From positions 1 to 64,000 of the forward strand of contig JAHBVH010000048.1 in the NCBI GenBank assembly GCA_019637645.1: 64,000 nucleotides of DNA, given 5' to 3'. Position 1 is the stretch's first letter; each line of letters begins with the position of its first letter. The DNA comes from Caldilineaceae bacterium (lineage in GTDB: Bacteria > Chloroflexota > Anaerolineae > Caldilineales > Caldilineaceae). The notes under the pieces were generated by a model, which worked only from the letters and a program-made list of their open reading frames with translations, had not been told where the DNA came from and made no database searches. Below are positions 16,278-24,633 of this stretch, piece by piece. The translations under genes were made by a program, and so were the position numbers.

Positions 16278-16715
16278 ATGGCGCTTAAGCGGATGGACAA
16301 CGTGGGCATCGTGGTAGAATCCCTGGATGCTGCTATCGCTTTTTTCACCGAGCTTGGCTTGAAACTCGAAGGGCGAGCTACGATCGAAGGCGAATGGGCC
16401 GGGCGCGTCACTGGGCTGGGCAGCCAACATGTCGAGATCGCGATGCTGGTCACTCCCGATGGCCATAGCCGCCTTGAGCTCTCGCGCTTTCTCACTCCGC
16501 CCGTGGTCGCCGATCACCGGAATGCCCCTGTGAACGCGCTGGGCTATCTACGTGTCATGTTCACCGTGGATGACATCGACGATACGCTCGCCCGTCTCGC
16601 CAAACATGGCGCGACGATCGTCGGCGAAGTGGTTCAATACGAAGATATGTATCGGCTTTGCTACATCCGTGGCCCCGAAGCAATTCTCATCGGGCTTGCG
16701 CAAGAGCTCGGGTAG
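16278..16715 (+). CDS. VOC-family (glyoxalase/bleomycin-resistance fold) protein
   Basis: 145 residues with two beta-alpha-beta-beta-beta modules. The first is MDNVGIVVESLDAAIAFFTELGLKLEGRA, the second ALGYLRVMFTVDDIDDTLARLAKHGATIVGEV, ending YRLCYIRGPEAILIGLAQELG, where the Glu would be a metal ligand. RBS aaggggaaa. Such proteins are lyases, dioxygenases or drug-binding resistance proteins; which one cannot be told. Stands alone. Confidence 0.85.
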   Translation: MALKRMDNVGIVVESLDAAIAFFTELGLKLEGRATIEGEWAGRVTGLGSQHVEIAMLVTPDGHSRLELSRFLTPPVVADHRNAPVNALGYLRVMFTVDDIDDTLARLAKHGATIVGEVVQYEDMYRLCYIRGPEAILIGLAQELG

Positions 16716-16959
16716 CAGACTTCCCGTTGAGTAGATGCGACAGGTACGTCGATTCTATCCGAGCATGTACACCACTGATGAAATAGCATGCCATGCGACC
16801 TCTGTGCTATTTGAAGCTCGTGCGCCGACAGGAGTTCCGCTTGGGGGCGCTGGCGCTTGATGCGCCTCTTTATTTCCCACGTTACAGATTCCTCACGTTA
16901 TATACAACACTATATGCACTACCTTGTAAGGGTAGAACTTGTCAACTCGTCATATTTCT

Positions 16960-16988
16960 TTGACAAACTAGAACATGTATTCTATGAT
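16960..16988 (+). promoter_or_regulatory. Consensus sigma-70-type promoter
   Basis: TTGACA (16960-16965), a 17-base spacer and TATGAT (16983-16988). It lies 54 bases before the DHFR-like gene at 17042 and has the same boxes and spacing as the lasso-precursor promoter at 26624. Confidence 0.7.
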
Positions 16989-17041
16989 AAGCACGAAAGT
17001 CGAACACAATTTTTAGTTTATCAGGAAAAATAACTTCAGTT

Positions 17042-17626
17042 ATGCGAAAAGTTATTGTGCTTGAACATCTCTCTCTTGATGGTGTCATCCAAGGCCCAGG
17101 TGGGCCGGAGGAAGATCCCAGCGGCGGCTTCACCCATGGCGGGTGGATAGCGCCCTATTCCGACGAAACGTTGGGAACCGCCCTGCGCAAACAGATGAAC
17201 CAGCCGTTCGACCTGTTGCTGGGTCGCATCACCTTTGACATTTGGGAGCCATATTGGCCGCGCCATGGGGACATCTGGCCGAACGTCAACACGGCAACTA
17301 AGTATGTCGCCTCGAAGAGCAGGACTTTCAGCGAATGGCAGCCGTCCGTCTTTTTAGCTGGCGATATTGCGGAACAAGTCGCCGCGATCAAGCAACAGCC
17401 GGGGCCGGATTTGCACGTTTGGGGTAGTGGGAACCTGCTACAGACGCTGATCACGCATGAGTTGGTCGATGTATTCTGGCTGATGATCTATCCGGTGACG
17501 CTGGGTAGTGGCAAGCGACTGTTTGCCGAGGGGACGATTCCGGCGGCGTTCCAGGTAACAGAAAGCACCGTTACGCCGAGTGGCGTCATTGTTGTGAATT
17601 ACGCGCGTGCAGGTGTAGTCACATGA
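17042..17626 (+). CDS. Dihydrofolate reductase / RibD C-terminal family protein
   Basis: 194 residues, DHFR-fold family: [93 protein letters not shown]. Predicted NADPH-dependent reductase of unknown substrate. It overlaps the following peptidase E gene by four bases and is driven by the promoter at 16960. More typical of the family than the copy at 4824, with the GxGxR region ([10 protein letters not shown]) intact. Confidence 0.85.
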   Translation: MRKVIVLEHLSLDGVIQGPGGPEEDPSGGFTHGGWIAPYSDETLGTALRKQMNQPFDLLLGRITFDIWEPYWPRHGDIWPNVNTATKYVASKSRTFSEWQPSVFLAGDIAEQVAAIKQQPGPDLHVWGSGNLLQTLITHELVDVFWLMIYPVTLGSGKRLFAEGTIPAAFQVTESTVTPSGVIVVNYARAGVVT

Positions 17627-18285
17627 AACTTTTGCTCACCTCTGGGGGTGTCACAAACCCCAGCATCCGCGCCGCACTGGTTGACCTGCTGGGCAAGCCG
17701 ATCGCCGCGGCCAACGCGCTCTGTATCCCAACGGCGCAATGGGGCCACCCCATGTGTGGGCCGACTTCGGCGCGGGGCTTCGTTGTCGGTGGGCCGCCGT
17801 GGCATCATATGGTCGGCCTCGGCTGGAAGTCAGTCGGGCTTCTGGAACTCACCGCCCTGCCCACCATTGGTGCGGCGCGCTGGGTCCCCTGGGTCCAGGA
17901 AGCTGACGTTCTGCTCGCCGACGGTGGCGACGCCACCTACCTGTGCCACTGGATGCGCGAATCGGGGTTGGCGGATCTCCTGCCGTCGCTGGCCGAGACG
18001 GTTTGGGTGGGCGTGAGCGCCGGTAGCATGGTGATGACCCCGCGGATCGGTGCCTACTTCCAGGAATGGAAGTCCGCGCCGGACGACCGCACCTTGGGGG
18101 TCGTTGACTTCTCAATTTTCCCCCACCTGGACTTTTTCCCAACAAACACCCTCGCACATGCCGAGCGATGGGTCGCCGACATTGGCATCCCAGCCTACGC
18201 CATCGACGAACAGACCGCCATCCAAGTGGTCGATGGTACCGTTACCGTGATCTCCGAGGGCCAATGGCACCGGTTGACGCCCTAA
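17623..18285 (+). CDS. Peptidase E-like (S51) / class I glutamine-amidotransferase-like hydrolase
   Basis: 220 residues. The nucleophile elbow is GVSAGSM with Ser132, preceded by the [13 protein letters not shown] strand typical of the S51 dipeptidase fold. Catalytic His is probable in FPHLDFFP. S51 enzymes cleave Asp-X dipeptides or, in cyanophycinase, cyanophycin. Lack of long insertions argues for a peptidase E-like enzyme. The start overlaps the DHFR-like stop (ATGA), so the two are coupled, although no biochemical link is evident. Confidence 0.82.
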   Translation: MKLLLTSGGVTNPSIRAALVDLLGKPIAAANALCIPTAQWGHPMCGPTSARGFVVGGPPWHHMVGLGWKSVGLLELTALPTIGAARWVPWVQEADVLLADGGDATYLCHWMRESGLADLLPSLAETVWVGVSAGSMVMTPRIGAYFQEWKSAPDDRTLGVVDFSIFPHLDFFPTNTLAHAERWVADIGIPAYAIDEQTAIQVVDGTVTVISEGQWHRLTP

Positions 18286-18342
18286 TAGGTGCGCCTGGGC
18301 TCGCTTCGGCCACACGGTGCCCAAGGTGCTAGGAGAAATAAT

Positions 18343-18846
18343 ATGAAAAATGAACTTTTCCTGCGCGATGTCGTGAGCGATGACCTTCCAATCTTCTTCG
18401 CACAACAACTGAATCAAGCCGCCAATCATATGGCGGCATTTACCGCAAAAGACCCCACTAACGCAGAAGCCTTTCTGGCCCATTGGCACAAAATCTTGGC
18501 AGATGATGTAGTGATCATCAAGACGATTATCTTCAACCAGCAAGTCGCTGGGAGCGTTTCGAGTTACGAAGAGGAAGGCAAACCCGAAGTCACCTATTGG
18601 CTGGGCCACGAATATTGGGGAAGGGGTATCGCGACTTGGGCGCTTCAGACGTTTTTGGCCCACCACAATCAGACCCGTCCCATGTATGCACGCGTTGCAA
18701 AAGATAATCTCGGCTCCTGTCGTGTCTTGGCGAAATGCGGCTTCACCGTGATCGGTGAAGGCAAAGGTTTTGCTAATGCACGCGGCCAAGAAATCGAAGA
18801 ACTCTTTTTGGTCTTAGACGCGATCCAAACTGGCGAGATGCCATAA
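18343..18846 (+). CDS. GNAT-family N-acetyltransferase
   Basis: 167 residues. The acetyl-CoA site is YWLGHEYWGRGIATWALQTFL (the Q/RxxGxG/A motif as WGRGIA), followed by the motif-B strand YARVAKDNLGSCRVLAKCGFTVIGE, typical of the RimJ/RimL branch. The ATG at 18343 has the RBS AGGAGA. The substrate amine is unknown. It stands 57 bases after the peptidase E gene and could share its transcript. Confidence 0.86.
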   Translation: MKNELFLRDVVSDDLPIFFAQQLNQAANHMAAFTAKDPTNAEAFLAHWHKILADDVVIIKTIIFNQQVAGSVSSYEEEGKPEVTYWLGHEYWGRGIATWALQTFLAHHNQTRPMYARVAKDNLGSCRVLAKCGFTVIGEGKGFANARGQEIEELFLVLDAIQTGEMP

Positions 18847-19050
18847 GCATTCGGTACACGCTTCGTTCTGCGATACCACACATCAGCATAACCTACGACA
18901 CAAAGGAGCAATGCGTGCGCCACCGGCTGGTATGTGTGGCTAGCGTTCCAACGCCATGCGGCCATTGTCCAATTTTAAGTGCGCGCAGCGGTGTTGTGCT
19001 AAGAGGGATAGACGGCTTACCCCCTTTTCTTGAAGAAAGCACTTTACTTG

Positions 19051-19650
19051 ATGACCTTTCCCTTTACCCTTTGGAAACCCTTATCGGTATCCCAAGTTCA
19101 CCAGCTTTTTGAGCATGCCCCTTTTGCGTGGGGCTTTGCAGGCGGCTATGCTATCGAGCACTTTCTGGGCACCGCTATCCGGCCCCATGATGATATCGAT
19201 ATTGTGGTTTTTCGTCAGGATCAACGCCAATTGTATGATTGGTTGCATGCGTACCGGCTCTTTGCGGCTGATCCACCCGGCACACTGCGCCCGTGGGACG
19301 CAGCAGAATGGTTAGCCTTTGGGATCCATGATATTTGGGCATACCAGCACAATGCCAGCGCTTGGCAACTCCAGATTATGTTCCTAGAGGCCGAGGGGGA
19401 TGCGTGGTTTAGCCGCAGAGACCCCGGGATACGTGGGCTACGGCGTGAACTTTTGGTAGATTATCAACAACTGCCTTGTGTTCGTGTTGAGGTACAATTG
19501 TATTATAAAGCACGCGGCAATCGCGAAAAAGATCAGCAGGATTTCCGGGCCTGCCTACCATTGCTGACGCCGGGAGCGAAGGCTTGGCTCAAACAAGCCC
19601 TCCAGCTTGAACATCCCCATGGTCATGCCTGGCTAGCTGAGCTTGCGTAA
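19051..19650 (+). CDS. Nucleotidyltransferase-fold protein (aminoglycoside adenylyltransferase-like)
   Basis: 199 residues from the ATG at 19051; a TTG at 19030 would add seven residues. The nucleotidyltransferase signature is GFAGGYAIEHFLGTAIRPHDDIDIVVFR, a GG followed by DDID metal-binding acids. C-terminal part has YYKARGNREKDQQDFRACLPLL, as in ANT(2'')-like and LinB-like proteins. It could adenylylate an aminoglycoside or lincosamide, or be a plain housekeeping MNT-type enzyme. Confidence 0.75.
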   Translation: MTFPFTLWKPLSVSQVHQLFEHAPFAWGFAGGYAIEHFLGTAIRPHDDIDIVVFRQDQRQLYDWLHAYRLFAADPPGTLRPWDAAEWLAFGIHDIWAYQHNASAWQLQIMFLEAEGDAWFSRRDPGIRGLRRELLVDYQQLPCVRVEVQLYYKARGNREKDQQDFRACLPLLTPGAKAWLKQALQLEHPHGHAWLAELA

Positions 19651-19801
19651 CCTTCCCCCTCGTCGCGGTGATGGTGCGCAAAGAATATGTGGTAAACGCC
19701 GCATCGTCCCTCGGCTTTGTGACGATGGCGCGAATCTTTGGGATTGCCTAATAACCTGAACGACCCGAATTGACAATGACAAGCGAACGGGAGCAACAAG
19801 G

Positions 19802-20248
19802 ATGAGCCATACAAAGGCGCAACTGGTGATTGAACCGGCTGTAGCGGCTTGGTTACAGGTGGAGAAGCTGGCTTGGTTGACCACGGTGCGGAGCGACGGC
19901 ACGCCCCTACCCACGCCCATCTGGTTTTTGTGGTGTGGGGATCATTTTCTCCTCTTTTCCGAGCCGGATGCACTCAAGGTGCGCAATATCCGCCGCAATC
20001 GTCGCGTCGCGATCCACTTTAATACGGACCCCACCGGCGAGATCTTTGCCGTCTTTATCGGCGAAGCGATCAGCGACCCGGCACCCGTGTCGGCCGCGGA
20101 ACGCACCGCGTATGTGGAAAAATATCGCCATGGCTTGGCAATGATCGGCGTGACTGCCGCGGAACACGCACAGCGCTGGTCAACAGTCATTCGCATCCGC
20201 CCGGATCGCGTGCGCGCCCAAATACACGAACCAACTGGCACACTCTGA
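19802..20248 (+). CDS. Pyridoxamine-5'-phosphate-oxidase-like flavin/F420-binding protein
   Basis: 148 residues, split-barrel fold: EKLAWLTTVRSDGTPLPTPIWFLWCGDHFLLFSEPDALKVRNIRRNRRVAIHFN, then AVFIGEAISDPAPVSAAERTAYVEKYRHGLA. It belongs to the TIGR03667-like group of F420- or FMN-binding reductases related to mycobacterial Rv3369. RBS agcaacaagg. Function as a reductase is inferred from the fold only. Confidence 0.82.
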   Translation: MSHTKAQLVIEPAVAAWLQVEKLAWLTTVRSDGTPLPTPIWFLWCGDHFLLFSEPDALKVRNIRRNRRVAIHFNTDPTGEIFAVFIGEAISDPAPVSAAERTAYVEKYRHGLAMIGVTAAEHAQRWSTVIRIRPDRVRAQIHEPTGTL

Positions 20249-20310
20249 TGACGATCATAAGTCCGCGATTGTGCATGACTTGTATCGGTGACCCGGCTTC
20301 GTCCAACAAG

Positions 20311-20475
20311 GAATAATCTGCCAGCGTATTGGCAGTGATTTTGATGATTATTTCCGAGAACAAGGATTGCTGGCAGAAGCCAGTGCTACAGCCATGAAAC
20401 GCGTGTTCACGTATCAAATTCAACAAGCGATGCAACAGCAGCAATTATCAAAGACCGCAATGGCGCATCGCAGGG
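20311..20475 (+). pseudogene. Truncated XRE-family antitoxin (HigA2-like) remnant
   Basis: In frame with 20394, the translation reads RIGSDFDDYFREQGLLAEASATAMKR and then an HTH start, QQQQLSKTAMAHRRGTSRT, which is the N-terminal two-thirds of the small XRE antitoxin family. The usual ATG is missing and the recognition helix is cut at about 20475, where an unrelated coding fragment begins. Confidence 0.55.
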
Positions 20476-20673
20476 GTACCAGCCGCACTATCTGGTTGGG
20501 TACAGCAAGTTATCTCCCTGCCTGCCGGGCAAACGCCAGAATTTTGTGTTCGGCTTTTGGATTGACAAAGAAACTCAGCTACAATTACTTCATTTAGCTG
20601 GATCTTCACCTATCCAGTTGCTACGAGTGCGCGAAAGTGTGCAAGCCGATTATCTTTTGGGCGTCGTGGCGTG
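20473..20673 (+). pseudogene. C-terminal coding fragment of unknown gene
   Basis: An open frame with no start begins exactly where the XRE homology ends: QPHYLVGYSKLSPCLPGK, then FVFGFWIDKETQLQLLHLAG, ending ESVQADYLLGVVA and a stop at 20671-20673. It looks like the last 65 or so residues of a protein whose 5' part was deleted together with the 3' part of the XRE gene. Family not recognised. Confidence 0.4.
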
Positions 20674-20858
20674 ATGGATAGTCTGGCGCAGGGCGGTATG
20701 CCTCATTGGCTGCTGACCTTGACTAAGGGGAACTATGACATCCCGCTTAACCTACCGGGGTTGTCATTGTTTTTTATTACTTTTCTGAAAGGTGTTGTTT
20801 GCCAAAAATCAGGTGTCTTTCTACCAAGGAGACACCCCAATCATAAAGGAAGATTTAC

Positions 20859-21044
20859 ATGGACCTCAAGCAGCTCTTGAAGATCGAACAGGCCACGCAG
20901 TGCTTACAAACCTGGCTGACTAGACACACTGAGCAGACTACGCCGAGCCAAGCTGTATCGGAGAATGGTCTGACCGTCCGCACCGGGATCAAAGCAGGAG
21001 CGGGCGGTTATAAACCTGGTGTGGCTCTTGAACTTGAACAGTAA
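20859..21044 (+). CDS. Small hypothetical protein (61 residues)
   Basis: ATG at 20859 behind a good RBS (aaggaag). N-terminal helix-like half MDLKQLLKIEQATQCLQTWL, then SQAVSENGLTVRTGIKAGAG and a Gly-rich end GGYKPGVALELEQ. It has no signal peptide. The charged, helical first half and Gly-rich second half recall RiPP precursors, and a lasso cluster lies 3 kb downstream, but no dedicated modifying enzyme is adjacent. It may simply be an uncharacterised small protein. Confidence 0.5.
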   Translation: MDLKQLLKIEQATQCLQTWLTRHTEQTTPSQAVSENGLTVRTGIKAGAGGYKPGVALELEQ

Positions 21045-21181
21045 GCAATCTGTCGCTAGGCACACCTATCATCACAAAAGAAGCCTTAGGTGATTCTTTT
21101 GGATCGAACAGGTGAATTTAATGATAATGACCACCTATAAGTTTGTCCAATTCTGTTCACACACTGGAGGTTTTTAAGCAA

Positions 21182-21595
21182 ATGTCCATGTCATTCATCA
21201 CCGGCACCTATGAGTTACTCAGCGACACTGAGGATCCTACCTACGATAAATACCTCAAAGTAACGGGAGTGAGTGATGCAGATCGAGAGTCGTGGGCGAT
21301 GGTGAGACCGAAGCTGGAGATTTCCCTTTCGGGTGACCAATACACCATCAAGACGCTCTCCGAGCTAAAAAATATGGAGTTCTCCTTTCGTTTGGGCAAG
21401 GAGTTTGAAGAGGTATTGCCGGACAATCGGATGAGCGCCATCACCTTTGTGTCCCCAAAGGACAACCAACTCGTGCAGGTGCAGAAAATGAGCGGCGTGC
21501 AGGCCCAGATCACCAGAGAGTTCAGCGCCGATGGGATGACAGAAATCCTCACTGCGGGTGGTGTAACGGCCATTCGCAAATATAAGAGGGTATAA
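21182..21595 (+). CDS. Fatty-acid-binding protein of the animal FABP (calycin) family
   Basis: 137 residues, close to the 130-135 of animal FABPs. Collinear family features: FITGTYELLS (FxGTWKL in animals), YDKYLKVTGVSDADRE (the helix-turn-helix lid), VRPKLEISLSGDQYTIKTLSELKNMEFSFRLGKEFEE, QLVQVQKMSG, and the C-terminal carboxylate-binding RxY as R-K-Y in AIRKYKRV. It probably binds a long-chain fatty acid in the cytoplasm. The ATG at 21182 follows GGAGG. FABPs are rare in bacteria, so lateral transfer or an ancient bacterial lineage are both possible. Flanked by decayed genes. Confidence 0.8.
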   Translation: MSMSFITGTYELLSDTEDPTYDKYLKVTGVSDADRESWAMVRPKLEISLSGDQYTIKTLSELKNMEFSFRLGKEFEEVLPDNRMSAITFVSPKDNQLVQVQKMSGVQAQITREFSADGMTEILTAGGVTAIRKYKRV

Positions 21596-21690
21596 CATCC
21601 AAGTGATCGCGCTGTATCCAGCACGCCAACCGAATGACGTGCCGGATACAGCGCTCCCAGGCTTTAGGCTGTGCCATCAACGCGGTAAGT

Positions 21691-22066
21691 TTTGCCTCAG
21701 CATCTGTTGATTTCATTAATCTATGGCCCCTCTATCAGCACGACGTGTCAGCGTTTGACGGGGTTGTGCCGAATCGGCATGGGATCTTCAGCGACAATGA
21801 CGCGACGACGCTGGTGGAACACGTTGCCTCGCTCGCGCCTTGGTGGCGCGAGCGAGCGGCGCTCTTCCCCTACCCCATCATGGTGGATGGTTTTCCCGCC
21901 GGCTTCAATTTGATTGCTGCGCGCCAGGCTCCCGGTGGGGATTCCGGCAGACTTCGTTGTGCACGGGTTCTTTGTCTTGCATGCCTACCGCGGTAGTCCC
22001 GTGGCAGAGCGCTCGGCTATGGGGGGATTCAACCGGTCGCGGGGGGAATGGGAAGTGGTGACCTAA
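21691..22066 (+). pseudogene. Frameshifted and 3'-truncated GNAT acetyltransferase
   Basis: One frame encodes NLWPLYQHDVSAFDGVV to VDGFPAGFNLIAARQ. After about 21935 the GNAT continuation IPADFVVHGFFVLHAYRG and RGEWEVVT is in another frame and ends at TAA (22064-22066). The usual C-terminal strand and helix (ENxxAxxFWRR) are missing. Both a frameshift and a truncation argue for a pseudogene rather than a sequencing slip. Confidence 0.65.
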
Positions 22067-22142
22067 GTCCTGTGGGGGTGAAAGATGATCAAAGCCCATA
22101 ATCCCTTGCGTTTTGCATACTAAAATTAAAGCGAGATATTCC

Positions 22143-23363
22143 ATGACTGACAATACAACCTTCACGCGCAGCAAGCTGCGTCTGAACGTGGGCGTGCTTG
22201 GCCATGTTGACCATGGCAAGACAACCCTAACTGCTGCCATTACACTCGTTCTTGGGGCACAAGGCCGTGCGAAAGTGGTTAGCTATGATGAAATTGATCG
22301 GGCTCCAGAAGAAAGAAGCAACGGTCTTACCATCAACAGGGCCTATGTCGAATATGAAACGGCAAGCCGCCATTACACTCACATTGACTGCCCCACCTCT
22401 GCGAACTATGTAAAAAATGTGATCACGGCGGCGGCGCAACTGGATGGTGCGATTCTTGTCGTCTCTGCCACCGATGGCCCAATGGCACAAACGCATGAGC
22501 ACATTGTGCTGTCTCACCAAGTTGGTGTGCGTTACCTCGTTGTGTATTTGAATAAATGCGATCAAGTGGCTGACGAGGGCAAGCTTGCGCTTATCGAAGC
22601 TGAAGTGAGAGCGTTGCTGACTGCCAATGGATTTGACGGCAATCGTATCGTCATCATCCGCGGCTCGGCTTTATTCTCTTTAAATGGCGAGGATAACGAC
22701 CAAGGGTATGGCGTCTCTTCCATAAATAGGTTGATGGATGCGCTCGATTCGGTAATTCCTGACCCTGTGCGCGCCCTTGATGCCCCTTTCTTAATGCCAG
22801 TCGAAGATGTCATGTCTATTACTGGCCGTGGCACCGTGGTGACAGGTGTCGTCGAATCCGGTGTCATCAAAGTCGGCGACGCGGTTGAAATAGTTGGCTT
22901 AAGGCCGAGCGCGCTAAAAACCACTATTACCGGTGTGGAGATGTTTAAAAAACAACTTCAACGCGGCGAGGCGGGTGACAATGCTGGCTTATTGCTGCGT
23001 GGAACCAAAAAAGAAGAGGTTGAGCGCGGCATGGTTATTGCTCAGCCCGGAATCATTCAGGCCCACAATCGGTTTAAGGGGGTAGCTTATCTCTTAAAAC
23101 CGGAAGAAGGAGGCAGAACAACTCCCGTGCAGGCAAAATATAAGCCTCAATTCTATTTTAGAACGACGGATGTGACCGGTGAGTTGGTGGAGGTCCGTGA
23201 TGGGGCAGATCAAGAAGTGCTTGAACTGGTGATGCCTGGCGACCATGTGAACATGACGGTCTATTTAGCTCAGCGTGTAGCGATGGCTGTTGGCTTGCAT
23301 TTTATAATTCGTGAAAGGAGTAGAACAATTGGCGTTGGGGTAATTACGGAGATTCTTGCCTAG
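22143..23363 (+). CDS. Divergent EF-Tu paralogue with altered GTPase switch II
   Basis: 406 residues, full EF-Tu length with all three domains. G1 [11 protein letters not shown] and G4 NKCD are intact, and the G5 region SAL is present. G3, normally DCPGHADYVKN, reads [11 protein letters not shown]: Gly83, the catalytic His84 and Asp86 (E. coli numbering) are replaced by Thr85, Ser86 and Asn88. The switch I motif RGITI reads NGLTI. Loss of His84 should cripple GTP hydrolysis. It is thus unlikely to be the housekeeping factor. An EF-P-like gene follows after 184 bases and lasso-peptide genes after that. Role as immunity protein, decoy or specialised factor is speculation. Confidence 0.85.
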   Translation: MTDNTTFTRSKLRLNVGVLGHVDHGKTTLTAAITLVLGAQGRAKVVSYDEIDRAPEERSNGLTINRAYVEYETASRHYTHIDCPTSANYVKNVITAAAQLDGAILVVSATDGPMAQTHEHIVLSHQVGVRYLVVYLNKCDQVADEGKLALIEAEVRALLTANGFDGNRIVIIRGSALFSLNGEDNDQGYGVSSINRLMDALDSVIPDPVRALDAPFLMPVEDVMSITGRGTVVTGVVESGVIKVGDAVEIVGLRPSALKTTITGVEMFKKQLQRGEAGDNAGLLLRGTKKEEVERGMVIAQPGIIQAHNRFKGVAYLLKPEEGGRTTPVQAKYKPQFYFRTTDVTGELVEVRDGADQEVLELVMPGDHVNMTVYLAQRVAMAVGLHFIIRERSRTIGVGVITEILA

Positions 23364-23547
23364 CGCCCCCTTTTTGTTGATGCCTAAATTTATCGGCTAT
23401 TGATACGACTGCGCGCCCAAGCGACTACAATCGCGTGGCTCAACAGCCAGCGCTAACCGAAGTAGCTTTGCGGCGTTCAGGCTAAGTGACTTTTGCAATA
23501 ATTCCTAAAAAATCTCAATCTTATTTTATGTAGTGAGCATCCAAATC

Positions 23548-24111
23548 ATGGCAAGAATCCTTCCGGCGAATCAAGTAAGACCTGGTCATCTTGTTGAATA
23601 CGAGAATACGCTCTATGAAGTAAAACAATCTGAGCTTTCTCCCCCAACCGGTGGCACAATAACAAAGTTAGTTCTTCAAAACATCGATACCAATGCGCAG
23701 AAAAACTTATCGGTTGATGCTGCCCTAAAATTTAAGGTGATTGATGGGGTTGAAGAAGAATTTGAATACATGTATGATGATGGCACTTCAATTTTCACAA
23801 GTGATGGCGAGGAATTCCCCGTTAGTAAAGTAAGAACAGGGCTGCTTGAATTAATTGCCCAAGCAGGAAAATTTAGGGTAATCCGTATTAATGATGAAAT
23901 CTACACAATTACATTGCCCCAAAAAGCAACGGTAAAGATTAAAAACACCCAACCAGCCTTGCGCGGCCAAACGGCCAAAAGCACCTATAAACCAGCAACC
24001 TTGTATAATGGGTGGATCATTCAAGTCCCAGCGTTTATCGAAGCAGACGATGAAGTGATCGTCGATACCACAGAGTTGGATCATCTAACCTACGCTGCCA
24101 TCCCGACGTAA
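23548..24111 (+). CDS. Divergent EF-P paralogue lacking the modified lysine
   Basis: 187 residues, normal EF-P length, three OB/KOW-like domains: MARILPANQVRPGHLVEYEN, FEYMYDDG, and PALRGQTAKSTYKPATLYNG. In the domain I loop, KPGKGQA of E. coli EF-P is PPTGGT here, so the tip residue Lys34 is Thr34 and cannot carry lysylation, hydroxylation or rhamnosylation. The conserved C-terminal RxGEYxxR is replaced by TTELDHLTYA. The ATG at 23548 is preferred over a GTG at 23533 because EF-P proteins start near here. It lies 63 bases before the lasso B2 gene, same strand, and may be co-transcribed. Confidence 0.85.
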   Translation: MARILPANQVRPGHLVEYENTLYEVKQSELSPPTGGTITKLVLQNIDTNAQKNLSVDAALKFKVIDGVEEEFEYMYDDGTSIFTSDGEEFPVSKVRTGLLELIAQAGKFRVIRINDEIYTITLPQKATVKIKNTQPALRGQTAKSTYKPATLYNGWIIQVPAFIEADDEVIVDTTELDHLTYAAIPT

Positions 24112-24174
24112 TTTTGACCATAAGCCTTGGGCGGTTGCGGGCGCGCCGCGCCGCCCTACCACGATCGGACCGAG

Positions 24175-24633
24175 ATGGGCAACCGTGTTCAGCACAAATT
24201 AACAACCGCGATGGCGCTGCCGATGGCCGACAAAGTGCTCTTGGGCAGCGCTCTCCTTTGCTTGCCGCTCTTTTGGCTGGCTTTGCGGCTTTTGGGCCTA
24301 CGCCGCGTGCAAGCTTGGCTAGCGATTCCAGCCGCGCCGGAACGCACCCCACAGATAAGCCAAGCGCAACACCTCGCGCGGTTGGTCAATCGCGCCGCGC
24401 AACAACCCTGGATCCCAGCCACCTGCCTTTCCCGTTCGTTATTGTTACAATGGTTCTTAGCCCGCCACGGCATTGCCAGCGAGTTGCGCATTGGCATCGA
24501 CAAAAGGGCCGGCGATTTCAATGCCCATGCATGGGTTGAATGCGCCGGGTTCCCGATTAATGATCATCCCGCGGTTGCGCAGCGCTTTGCGGCTTTCCCT
24601 GCGCTGCGCCCGGAAAAGCCGGAGTCAGCATGA
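24175..24633 (+). CDS. Lasso peptide biosynthesis B2 protein (transglutaminase-like leader peptidase)
   Basis: 152 residues from the ATG at 24175; a TTG at 24127 and ATGs at 24211/24223 are alternatives. It begins with a hydrophobic helix pair (LLGSALLCLPLFWLALRLLGLRR). The cysteine-protease triad is C84 in PATCLSRSLLLQWFLARHG, H118 in FNAHAWVE and D130 in FPINDHP, as in lasso B2/McjB C-domain proteins, which cleave the leader after the conserved Thr-X. It overlaps the cyclase gene by four bases (ATGA). Confidence 0.88.
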   Translation: MGNRVQHKLTTAMALPMADKVLLGSALLCLPLFWLALRLLGLRRVQAWLAIPAAPERTPQISQAQHLARLVNRAAQQPWIPATCLSRSLLLQWFLARHGIASELRIGIDKRAGDFNAHAWVECAGFPINDHPAVAQRFAAFPALRPEKPESA

